A stretch of 64,000 bases of DNA from DP-19 sp036496285 (GTDB taxonomy: Bacteria; Desulfobacterota; Binatia; UTPRO1): positions 1-64,000 of the forward strand of contig DASXLI010000114.1 of assembly GCA_036496285.1 (NCBI GenBank), written 5' to 3'. The position numbers and the translations under genes are program-made. How positions within the stretch are numbered: position 1 is the stretch's first letter; every line of letters starts with the position of its first letter. Below the pieces are notes generated by a model. That model was not told the origin of the DNA. It ran no database searches and saw only the letters and a program-made list of their open reading frames with translations. Positions 10,150 through 17,817 of the stretch are shown here, piece after piece.

Positions 10150-11607
10150 CTACGGCTGGGGGACCGCCGCGTCGGTGAGGGTCGTGCCGAGCGTGGCGCC
10201 CGTCGTGCCGAGACAGGTCGGGTCCGCGCTCATGCCGAAGAGGCAGCCCGAGAGGCCCGTCGTATCCGTACAGCGGAGCGGCTGCGCGTCGGCGCGCGCC
10301 TGCAGGGCGGCGATGTCCGACGACTCGGTCGAGGCGCACAGCACCGGCGTCGCGGCCGTGATGTTGCCGAGCTCGCAGCGGCCGAGGGCCTTCTGCACGC
10401 CGCTCACGGCGCTCGCCAGCCCGTCGATCAGGCGCCGCCCACACGCCGCGGCAGCGCTGCCGACCGGCGCCGGCAGATCCGGCGGCGTCGCGCCGATGCT
10501 CGCCCCGAGCGCCGCATTCATGACCTCCGTCTGACGGCAGACGAGGCAGTCATCGAGCGCCGACAGGCTGTTCACGGTGATGCCGCCGCACGTGCCGCCG
10601 CAGCTCGTCGGGTAGCCGAGGATGAACGGCGTCAGGCCCGCGCCACCGCACCGGCGGTCGGCGGTGCCGCCGACCTTCGTGCGCAGGCGCGCCTCGGCCT
10701 TGGCGATCTTGAGATCGCGCGTGCCGGCGTCGCAGCCGAGCCCGGAGGCCTCGGCGGCGTAGCAGCGGCCCCACTGCTGAAGGTGGGTCTTGCCGTATCT
10801 GCGGTAGGCCGCCTCGACCGTGCGCAGGCACGCGGCGCGTTGATCGGCGGGCGCCAGGGTACGGCTCACGCCGATCGCCGTCATCGGCACGTCGAGCGGG
10901 CTCTCGTCGGGATCGTCGGACACGATCCGCAAGGTACCGCTCGCGATCACGGCCGACGTCGGAGCGAAGGTGACCTGGATCGTCACGCTGCCCGACACCG
11001 GAATCTGAAAGGGCGCCGTCGGACCGCTGATGCTGAACGCCGCGTTCGTCCCCGGCTCCAGGTCGTAGCTCGACACGTTCAGCGGGAACGTGCTGCCGTT
11101 GTTGTAGACGGTGAGGTCGATCGCGACCGTGTCGTTGGCGTTGGCGATGGTCGAGATCGACGTGGGGGAGACGCGGATGTCGAGCGGCTCGAGGCACGAC
11201 GCGACGTTCGGCGTGATGTACGTGTCGTAGCCGGTGGGCGCGCCGGTGGCGTCGAAGTAGTTGTTGCAGGAGTAGCCCGGCAGGGTGCGGAAGTTGGTGA
11301 TCTCGTCGACGTTGGTGTAGCCGTCGCCATCCGCGTCGCCGCTCTCGACGTCGGTGAGCGCCTGCGTGATCGACTTGCCGACGTAGAGCTGCTGCTCGAC
11401 GGCAGTGCCGAAGGGGTTGCGCGCGCCGGTCCCGGTCCATTTGTAGTGACAGACGCCGCACGCGTAGAGCCGGTCGCTCGAGTCGATGCCATAGCGCGAG
11501 GTGAACACCTCGAAGTAGGTCGGGCGCGCCGCCGCCGGACGGGCCGACACGACCACCGCGAGCGCGGCGACGGCGAACAGGCCGAGCCTGAGAGCACGGT
11601 ACGTCAT
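10150..11607 (-). CDS. secreted monoheme c-type protein with Ig-like (ASH-type) and Cys-rich C-terminal domains
   Basis: The 485-residue protein starts at ATG 11607, overlapping the upstream cytochrome stop (ATGA). It has a signal peptide (about residues 1-27, ending RPAAA), one heme motif CGVCH at 50-54, and an EF-hand-like DADGDGYTNVDE. A beta-sandwich follows that resembles the ASH / choice-of-anchor D fold (VSPTSISTI, VTIQVTFAPTSA, IVSDDPDESPLDVPM). The last 226 residues (about 260-485) are a Cys-rich module closely related to the end of the upstream cytochrome: GCDAGTRDLKIAKAEARLR, TKVGG, LTPFILG, CLVC. I infer an exported electron-transfer or structural protein; the exact role is unknown. 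Confidence 0.75.
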   Translation of the reverse strand: MTYRALRLGLFAVAALAVVVSARPAAARPTYFEVFTSRYGIDSSDRLYACGVCHYKWTGTGARNPFGTAVEQQLYVGKSITQALTDVESGDADGDGYTNVDEITNFRTLPGYSCNNYFDATGAPTGYDTYITPNVASCLEPLDIRVSPTSISTIANANDTVAIDLTVYNNGSTFPLNVSSYDLEPGTNAAFSISGPTAPFQIPVSGSVTIQVTFAPTSAVIASGTLRIVSDDPDESPLDVPMTAIGVSRTLAPADQRAACLRTVEAAYRRYGKTHLQQWGRCYAAEASGLGCDAGTRDLKIAKAEARLRTKVGGTADRRCGGAGLTPFILGYPTSCGGTCGGITVNSLSALDDCLVCRQTEVMNAALGASIGATPPDLPAPVGSAAAACGRRLIDGLASAVSGVQKALGRCELGNITAATPVLCASTESSDIAALQARADAQPLRCTDTTGLSGCLFGMSADPTCLGTTGATLGTTLTDAAVPQP

Positions 11608-14006
11608 GGGTAGGCCACTCCGTTGAACGCCGACGACAGCGTGCCGACGGCCGACTGGATACACGCCGTCGCGCCGGCCGCGTTACCCGCCGTGCCGCAG
11701 CCCGCCAGGCCGGCGAACGACGTGCAGGTGGCGACCGTGGTGCCCGCCTGCGCGACGGCGTGGGCGATGGCGCCGGTCGGATCCATCGAGCAGTCCTGCA
11801 CCGGGCCGCCGCTGTGATTCACGTCCTCGCACTTGGCCAGGGCGCCGGTCCAGCGCTGCGCGAGCTTGCTGCCGGCCTTGGCGAGCGCGTGCTGGCAGCT
11901 CGCCGGTGCGCCCGGCGGTGCGGTTGCCGGCAGCGTCGGCGGCGTGACACCGTAGGCCGATTGTAGAGTACCGCCCGTGAGCGCGTTCCCCACGCATACC
12001 GCGCACGAGGCGAGGTCGCTCATGTCGAAGAGCACCTGCGTGGCGCACGGCACCGGGCAGACGGAGCCGTGGCCGAGCGTGATCGGGGTGAGGTTGAGCG
12101 CGGCACAACGCTTGTCCTTCACGCCGCCGACCTTCGCGCGGAGCTTCGCTTCCGCGGCGGCAATCCGCGCGTCACGCGTCCCCGCGTCGCACGTGAGACC
12201 GGCGGCCTCGCGGTCGTAACACTTGCCCCATTCCTTCTGGTAGCGCTTCCAGTACGTCGCCTCGCTCTTCGAGACGTCCTTCTGGCAGCGCGCCACGGGC
12301 GCGGCGTCGCGCTGCGCCCAGCCGTGCGCCAGGGAGACCGGCTCCGAGCGCTCATGCTGATCCCAGAGGTCGAAGAGGATCGGGCCGGCGGCATTGGTCG
12401 TGTTCTCGTCGCGCAGGAACTCGACGTACTCGCGCGACGCGGTCTGATAGTAGAGCGTCGCCTCCGCCTGCACCGCGTTGGCGCCGACCGGGTACGTGAC
12501 GTCGTCCCAGTATTGGCCGTCGACGTACGCCTGCCCGACCGGCGCGCCGTCGAACGCGTCGTACGCCGCGTTGGTGAAGCCGCGGGGCGGGATGCGGTTG
12601 TCCTTCTCGCGCGTGTTGCCGAGGATCAGGTGCTGCGACGGCCCCGCCGTCGTGTTGGCGATCGCGGCGAGCGCGGGGCTCGTGCCGTGGATCGTCTCCC
12701 AGACGTGCAGGTTCGGGTCGTAGTCCGGATCGCTCGGGATCGCGCCGTAGCCGGGGAGGTCGGCGGTGGCGAACACGTAACGGCCCGACTCGAAGACGAC
12801 GGCGCGGTTGGCGTCGTAGGCGCGGACCCAGAGCCACATGCGGCGGCCGTCGGGGTAGCCCGTCGGCAGCTTGTGGCCGCTCTCGTTGGTGACCCGGACG
12901 GTGAGCGTCGGCCCGGCGAGGGTCATGGAGACCGTCGCCGCCCGGCGCAGCATGTTGGTCGCCTTTGCGACCGTCGAGTCGAGGATGGTGGCGTCGACCT
13001 CGGAGCCGAACGCCGGGTGGAAGGGCAGCACGTGCGGGATGAACGTGTTGCCGCCGACCATCTCGTGCAGCGGCAGGTCGTCGCGCGTCTGGCCGAGGTT
13101 GGCGTCCTTGCCGCTGACGTCCGGCAGGTGGCAGCTCTGGCAGGTCGAGACGACGTCGACATTGCGGCCGAACTGCGGCGCGAAGACGCCGGTCGTCGCG
13201 TAGTCGCTATTCAGCCACTCGTCGTAGGTCGACTGCTCGGGGAAGCCCTGGCCGGGGGTGCCCGCCGTGTCGAGGGTGTTCAGCACGTACTCGCCGGAGC
13301 CGTTCCGGGTGAAGAGCGGATTCTCGACGCTGTGACAGGTGCCGCAGAGCGCCGAGCTCTCGTGGAACGGCGAGACGAGCGTGCTGCGCGTCGGCGCGTG
13401 CGGATCGAAGCCGAGCCCGGCGACGACGTCGAAGGGGCCGCGCAGGCGCTCCTGCGGATCCATGACGAACATCGCCGAGCCGAGGCGCGGCACGGGCGCG
13501 CTGAGGCCCGCGAGAATCGGCACGTCCTCCGGCGGGCTGCCGGGCGAGCCGAACGGATCGACCATGCGGTGGCAGACCGTGCACTGCACGCCCTGGCGGT
13601 CGTCGGCCGTCATTGCCGAGCCATCCTCGGGGACCGAGCGGCCCTCGAGCCATCCCTTCGGGAGATGGCAGCGCAGGCAGGTCTCGCCGGCATGCGGCGC
13701 GTCCTGGTTGGCGACCGCGAGCGCCGCCAGCATCAGCGGGTCGCGGCCGGAGTTGGCCATCATCGAGCCGCGCCAGTTGCGGTAGGGCTCGACCGAGGGT
13801 TGGCCGTAGTTGGAGTGGCAGGGCGTGCAGGCCGACGGCACCGAGAAGCTGTCGGTGACCGTCAGCGGCTGCGTGCCGGGAAGCTCGAAGTCGTGCCGGG
13901 TGGTCGCCAGCGGATCGGCGAGCGCGGGCGCCGCGACCAATCCGAGCGCCGAGAGCGCAAGGATCAGTCGCCGCGTCGCGCGCACGCGTCGTCCGCTGGA
14001 GCCCAC
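11604..14006 (-). CDS. secreted pentaheme c-type cytochrome with Cys-rich C-terminal module
   Basis: The 800-residue protein begins at GTG 14006 (an alternative GTG seven codons later keeps the same signal peptide, RRLILALSALGLVAAPALA). It has five CxxCH heme sites: CTPCH 60-64, CLRCH 110-114, CTVCH 142-146, CGTCH 221-225 and CQSCH 289-293. A middle beta-rich region (LTVRVTNESGHKLPTGYPDG) is typical of large multiheme cytochromes. The final 227 residues repeat the Cys-rich module of the downstream gene (LTCDAGTRDARIAAAEAKLR). It is the middle gene of a three-gene operon. Periplasmic or extracellular electron transfer is likely; the partner is unknown. Confidence 0.8.
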   Translation of the reverse strand: MGSSGRRVRATRRLILALSALGLVAAPALADPLATTRHDFELPGTQPLTVTDSFSVPSACTPCHSNYGQPSVEPYRNWRGSMMANSGRDPLMLAALAVANQDAPHAGETCLRCHLPKGWLEGRSVPEDGSAMTADDRQGVQCTVCHRMVDPFGSPGSPPEDVPILAGLSAPVPRLGSAMFVMDPQERLRGPFDVVAGLGFDPHAPTRSTLVSPFHESSALCGTCHSVENPLFTRNGSGEYVLNTLDTAGTPGQGFPEQSTYDEWLNSDYATTGVFAPQFGRNVDVVSTCQSCHLPDVSGKDANLGQTRDDLPLHEMVGGNTFIPHVLPFHPAFGSEVDATILDSTVAKATNMLRRAATVSMTLAGPTLTVRVTNESGHKLPTGYPDGRRMWLWVRAYDANRAVVFESGRYVFATADLPGYGAIPSDPDYDPNLHVWETIHGTSPALAAIANTTAGPSQHLILGNTREKDNRIPPRGFTNAAYDAFDGAPVGQAYVDGQYWDDVTYPVGANAVQAEATLYYQTASREYVEFLRDENTTNAAGPILFDLWDQHERSEPVSLAHGWAQRDAAPVARCQKDVSKSEATYWKRYQKEWGKCYDREAAGLTCDAGTRDARIAAAEAKLRAKVGGVKDKRCAALNLTPITLGHGSVCPVPCATQVLFDMSDLASCAVCVGNALTGGTLQSAYGVTPPTLPATAPPGAPASCQHALAKAGSKLAQRWTGALAKCEDVNHSGGPVQDCSMDPTGAIAHAVAQAGTTVATCTSFAGLAGCGTAGNAAGATACIQSAVGTLSSAFNGVAYP

Positions 14007-14027
14007 GATGTCAGCCGTCCCCGTCGC

Positions 14028-15872
14028 TTACGGACAGTCGTTCGCGCCGCTCACGAAGCCCGGCGCGGTCGAGTTGCCGGTGATGCAGTTGCCGTGCGGC
14101 AGCGAGTCGTCGAAGATCGCCATCAGCAGATCGCCGCCGACCGGCGACTCGGGCGCGGTACCGTTCCCCGAGATCAGGTTGTCGTGGATCTTGTTGTTCG
14201 TCGCCTTCTGCACTGGGCTGGTCGGCGAGAACGGCGGCGGCGGCGGGACGAGGGCGTTGATCGCCTGCTGATCCACCAGCGCGATGCCGAGCGACTTGTT
14301 GTCCTCGACGATGTTGTGGCGGAACTGGCCGCCTGCGTTCGAGATGATCAGCATGCCGGTTCCGGTCGGCACAAGCGACACGGTGGAGCCGGGGAGGCCG
14401 AAGTTCGGCGTGTTGTTGTGCAGCGAGACGTTGTCGAAGATTTGATGGTTTTGCGAGACCTGGATGGGCAGGTTCGGCAGCTTGAAGACGAGGAGGCCAC
14501 CGGAGTTGTCCGCGCAGTAGTTGTTGTGCACGGTCGCGGTGTCCGAGTTCTCGATCTCCATGCCGGCGACGTTGCCCTCGGCGCGGTTGTAGCGCGACAC
14601 GATGTTGGTGGACTGGCCGATGTAGATGCCGGCGTCGCGGACGCGCACCGAGCTCGAGTCCTCGACCGTCACGTTGTTGCTGGTGACCGGGAAGATGCCG
14701 TACGTCGAGTTGAGGTTGCCGTCGGCGTGGACGTCGCGGAAGGTCACGCCGTTGGCGTTCGAGATGAAGATGCCGTTGTCGTCCCAGCCGAAGATGTCGA
14801 GGCTCTGGAAGACGAGGCCGTCGATGCCGCCCGCGCTGATGCCGTTGCCGAAGGGGCCGGCGCCGCTCGGACGCGCGACGTTCGGACGGTTCCCCGTACC
14901 GCCGCCGCAGCCGACGAGCTGAAGGTTGGCCGTCGAGATCGTCACCTGCTCCTGGTAGGTGCCGGAGCCGATCAGCAGCTTGTCACCCGCCAAGGCCGCG
15001 GTCACCGCGTTCTGGAGCGCGCTCGGGCCGTTGGCGACGAACGTGCCGTTCTCGGAGTTCTCCTGCTGCACGAAGTCGAGGACGCCGTCCCAGGTATCGC
15101 AGCTGATGCACTGCTGCAGGTCGGCGACGCTCGCCGCGCCCGGGCACGCGAAGACGGACTGGATCAGGATCGGGTTGATCGTGCAGTCCTTCGCGATCTT
15201 GGCCTCGCTCTTGGTCTGCAGGCCGGAGAGCGCCGTCGCGGTGTTCGCATCGCTTGGCGGGAAGAAGGTACCGCCCGCCCAGTGGCCGACGCACACGGGA
15301 ACGAGATTGACGAGGGAGCCGTTCTTCTCCTGGGTCGCGATGCACTTGTTGATGGCCTTGTGCGCGCTGGTCGCCTGCTTGATGCCGACCTTGTTGAGCG
15401 TCTTGACGCACTTGTCACGATCGGTGCTGTTCCGGACGCGTCCCGGCGTGCCGTTGATCTCGCCGAGGAGGATGTCGGCGCTGACGTTGTGCTGCGAGAA
15501 CATGCAGCTGCTGATGACGGTGTCGTCGGTGAGATTTTTGTACGAGCTGGCGAGGCCGGCCTGGACGCTGTCGGTGCCGCAGTCGGTGGTGATCTTCGCG
15601 GCGCCCTTCATCGCGGCCTTGTTGATCTTGTCGGCCGTCTTCGCGTCGGGGCAGACGCCTGGGACCTGCGCCGCCATGCACTTGCCGAGCGCCTTCAGCT
15701 TGGCCTTGGCGAAGCCGAGGGCGGCCTTGGCGATCGTCGCCTGGCACTTCACCGAGTCGGCGACCGGCGAGATGATGGCGGGGATGGTGCGATCCGGGCA
15801 GACCGTCGCCGTCCATCCGGCATGCGGGGCCAGCACTGCGACACTGAGCGCGAGAACGGCGAGTGATCTCAT
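14028..15872 (-). CDS. secreted parallel beta-helix protein with N-terminal Cys-rich segments
   Basis: The 614-residue protein starts at ATG 15872 behind AGGAGG and has a signal peptide (MRSLAVLALSVAVLAPHAGW). Residues of about 25-270 are Cys-rich with two repeat-like units, KCQATIAKAALGFAKAKLKA and KCVKTLNKVGIKQATSAHKA, ending in CISCDTWDG. They resemble the modules ending the two downstream proteins. The rest is a right-handed parallel beta-helix of the PbH1 type with many Asn/Asp turns (SSSVRVRDAGIYIGQSTNIV, NNYCADNSGG). Such folds bind or process polysaccharides or serve as surface structures. It leads the operon and has a good promoter upstream. Confidence 0.75.
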   Translation of the reverse strand: MRSLAVLALSVAVLAPHAGWTATVCPDRTIPAIISPVADSVKCQATIAKAALGFAKAKLKALGKCMAAQVPGVCPDAKTADKINKAAMKGAAKITTDCGTDSVQAGLASSYKNLTDDTVISSCMFSQHNVSADILLGEINGTPGRVRNSTDRDKCVKTLNKVGIKQATSAHKAINKCIATQEKNGSLVNLVPVCVGHWAGGTFFPPSDANTATALSGLQTKSEAKIAKDCTINPILIQSVFACPGAASVADLQQCISCDTWDGVLDFVQQENSENGTFVANGPSALQNAVTAALAGDKLLIGSGTYQEQVTISTANLQLVGCGGGTGNRPNVARPSGAGPFGNGISAGGIDGLVFQSLDIFGWDDNGIFISNANGVTFRDVHADGNLNSTYGIFPVTSNNVTVEDSSSVRVRDAGIYIGQSTNIVSRYNRAEGNVAGMEIENSDTATVHNNYCADNSGGLLVFKLPNLPIQVSQNHQIFDNVSLHNNTPNFGLPGSTVSLVPTGTGMLIISNAGGQFRHNIVEDNKSLGIALVDQQAINALVPPPPPFSPTSPVQKATNNKIHDNLISGNGTAPESPVGGDLLMAIFDDSLPHGNCITGNSTAPGFVSGANDCP

Positions 15873-15908
15873 CGGGGGCCTCCTGCGTGTGGGGAAGTCG
15901 GAAGGGTC

Positions 15909-15938
15909 AGATTTCACGCGGCCCTTCCCCGTTGTCAA
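15909..15938 (-). promoter_or_regulatory. putative sigma-70-type promoter of the secreted cytochrome operon
   Basis: On the minus strand a perfect -35 TTGACA (15933-15938) lies 18 bases from a -10-like AAATCT (15909-15914), about 37 bases before the start codon of the beta-helix gene at 15872. The -35 box is strong and the -10 weak. It is the only promoter-like element I see in this intergenic gap on that strand. Confidence 0.45.
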
Positions 15939-16051
15939 GGAAAAACATCGCGACACGCCGTGGTGCGTGGCGCGAACGGCACGGACCCATATGCTGAACG
16001 CTCGGGCCAACGTCAATCGGAAACCGACGCGGCGTGCCGAAAGCGGTCGCA

Positions 16052-16080
16052 TTGGAAAGCGCGGATCATCCCGCTAGACT
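16052..16080 (+). promoter_or_regulatory. putative sigma-70-type promoter of the first LolA-like gene
   Basis: TTGGAA (16052-16057) and TAGACT (16075-16080) are separated by exactly 17 bases and lie 45 bases before the ATG at 16125, which has its own TTGGAGG ribosome site. Each box matches four of six consensus bases. It would read away from the divergent cytochrome operon. Confidence 0.45.
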
Positions 16081-16124
16081 TCCGCTGCCGCTACACTTTG
16101 GTATTCCGTCTCATTGGAGGTCGC

Positions 16125-16904
16125 ATGATGGTTCGTCGCCCGTCGATGGTCGTCGCCGCGGTCGTGCTGCTCGCGGCCGGGGTCGCCCGCGCAACAACCG
16201 ACACGCCCAGTCTGCGGCTGCTGATGCTCTCGGCGCAGGACATGAACACGCCGCAGACCCTGCTCCGGGCGGACATCACGATCGACGTGGAGGACGCCAA
16301 GGGCAAGCGGACGACCGACGCCATCGCGCTCTTCGAGCCGGGCAAGGACGCGCGCTGGTACCTCCAGCTGCGCGAGCCGGCGCTGCGCGCGCTCGTCCTC
16401 GGCACCGAGCGCAAGGTGATGCAGAAGAGCGGCTCGACGACCGAGACGGTGCCGATCGGCGCGGCGATCGACAACCTCGCCATCGGCTACGAGGATCTCA
16501 GCCGCTTCATCGTCGACGACTTCAAGACCTGGCAGATCACCGACGAGGCCGCCGACCACGTGCTGGTCGGCATGTACCCGGCCGTCGAGTCCGCATACGT
16601 GTACCGCGTCTACTCGATCGACAAGGAGAAGACCGTCCCGACCAAGATCCAGTTCTACGCCAAGACCCTCAACAACCTGGTGAAGCTCCGTCTCGACTCC
16701 GACCACATCCTGATCGGCAAGAAGTGGGTCCCGGGCACGATCCAGATCCAGAACTATCCGGACGGCGTCACGACGACGCTGCACGTCCGCTGGACGCCGA
16801 ACGCGACCGCCCCGCCCGAGCTCTTCGCCCCCGCGAGCTTCCCGGCAACGTCGCCCCTTCCGGCCACAGCCGCCTCGGGACCGACCGCAACGCCGGTGAA
16901 GTAA
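16125..16904 (+). CDS. outer-membrane lipoprotein-sorting (LolA-like) protein
   Basis: This 259-residue exported protein has a signal peptide (MMVRRPSMVVAAVVLLAAGV, cleavage near ARA-TTD) and the half-barrel pattern of the LolA-like outer membrane lipoprotein-sorting family (COG2834). Features include repeated beta strands, the DLSRFIVDDFKTWQI segment and a C-terminal Pro/Ala/Thr-rich tail. Such proteins carry lipophilic molecules across the periplasm and often accompany RND (MMPL) pumps and DUF1302/DUF1329 proteins. A second family member follows at 17044. I start at the first of two tandem ATGs after TTGGAGG. Confidence 0.75.
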   Translation: MMVRRPSMVVAAVVLLAAGVARATTDTPSLRLLMLSAQDMNTPQTLLRADITIDVEDAKGKRTTDAIALFEPGKDARWYLQLREPALRALVLGTERKVMQKSGSTTETVPIGAAIDNLAIGYEDLSRFIVDDFKTWQITDEAADHVLVGMYPAVESAYVYRVYSIDKEKTVPTKIQFYAKTLNNLVKLRLDSDHILIGKKWVPGTIQIQNYPDGVTTTLHVRWTPNATAPPELFAPASFPATSPLPATAASGPTATPVK

Positions 16905-17043
16905 CGGCGACGGTTCCATTCCCACGTCCGGGGGTGCCGGCGGCCCGCCTTCGCATCTACGGGAACGGCAGATCCGAAAACGCAGGGTTTTCACATATCT
17001 GCATGCGCGGGCCGATGGCACAGCCCCTGCTTCCCTCCTCGTC

Positions 17044-17817
17044 ATGACCACGCGCATCGCCTTCTTCCTCGTGCTCGCCCTTGCCGCCGCGGCGAGCGCC
17101 CGCGCCGGCACGCCTTCCGGCGAGGAGGTGATCGGCCGCATGCGAACGGCGCGACTGGCCGGCAGCGAGGACGCGAGCAGCCTGATGCGCGTCGAGATCG
17201 CCTCGTCGGACGGTGCACGTTCGACGCGCACGCTCGCCATGTACCGGCGGCAATGCGGCGACGAGTTCCGCAATCTGGTCGTCTTCCGCGATCCGCCGGA
17301 TCTCTCGGGCGCGGCCGTCCTCACCGTGTCGCGCCCCGAAGGGCGTCCCGACATGTGGATGTATCTCCCCGAGCTCGGCCGCGTGCGGCAGCTGAACGCG
17401 TTCGCGCAGCGCGAGACGTTCATGGGGTCCGACCTCACGTACGAGGATCTCGGTGCCATCGCGATCGAAGGCCGCGCGAATCGCGTCGTCGGCGAAGCGG
17501 AGCTCGACGGCGAGCCGGTCTACAAGGTGGAGAGTCGGTCGCGCCCGGGCGAGGCCTGGAGCCGCGTGCGCAGCTGGGTGAGCCGGACGAGCTACCTCCC
17601 GGTCCGCATCGAGTACTTCGACGCCGCGGGAGCCCTGGCACGCGTCGCGCGCTTCAGCGACGTCCGCACGGTGCGCGGCATCCCGACGCCCTTCACGATC
17701 GAGATGCAGAACGCCGACACCGGCCATCGCACGACGCTCACGCTGCTCGAGGCGGACTACGACCGCAAGCTCGACTGCGCGCTCTTCCGCCAAGATCATC
17801 TGGCGCACGCGCGGTGA
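17044..17817 (+). CDS. outer-membrane lipoprotein-sorting (LolA-like) protein, second copy
   Basis: This 257-residue protein has a signal peptide (MTTRIAFFLVLALAAAASAR) and clear family features: EEVIGRMR near the mature N-terminus, LVVFRDPPDLSGAAVL, MWMYLPELGRVRQLNAFAQR, GSDLTYEDLG and VRIEYFDAAG. It is predicted to be a periplasmic carrier for hydrophobic ligands. Its stop overlaps the start of the DUF1302-like barrel gene (GTGA), so the two are translationally coupled and probably work together. No ribosome site is evident before its ATG. It is only distantly similar to the preceding LolA-like protein. Confidence 0.85.
   Translation: MTTRIAFFLVLALAAAASARAGTPSGEEVIGRMRTARLAGSEDASSLMRVEIASSDGARSTRTLAMYRRQCGDEFRNLVVFRDPPDLSGAAVLTVSRPEGRPDMWMYLPELGRVRQLNAFAQRETFMGSDLTYEDLGAIAIEGRANRVVGEAELDGEPVYKVESRSRPGEAWSRVRSWVSRTSYLPVRIEYFDAAGALARVARFSDVRTVRGIPTPFTIEMQNADTGHRTTLTLLEADYDRKLDCALFRQDHLAHAR

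Noticed and set aside
12069..15866. A 1265-residue plus-strand frame
   Set aside because: It is an Arg/Val/Asp-rich reverse shadow of the cytochrome and beta-helix genes, which have signal peptides, heme motifs and ribosome sites.
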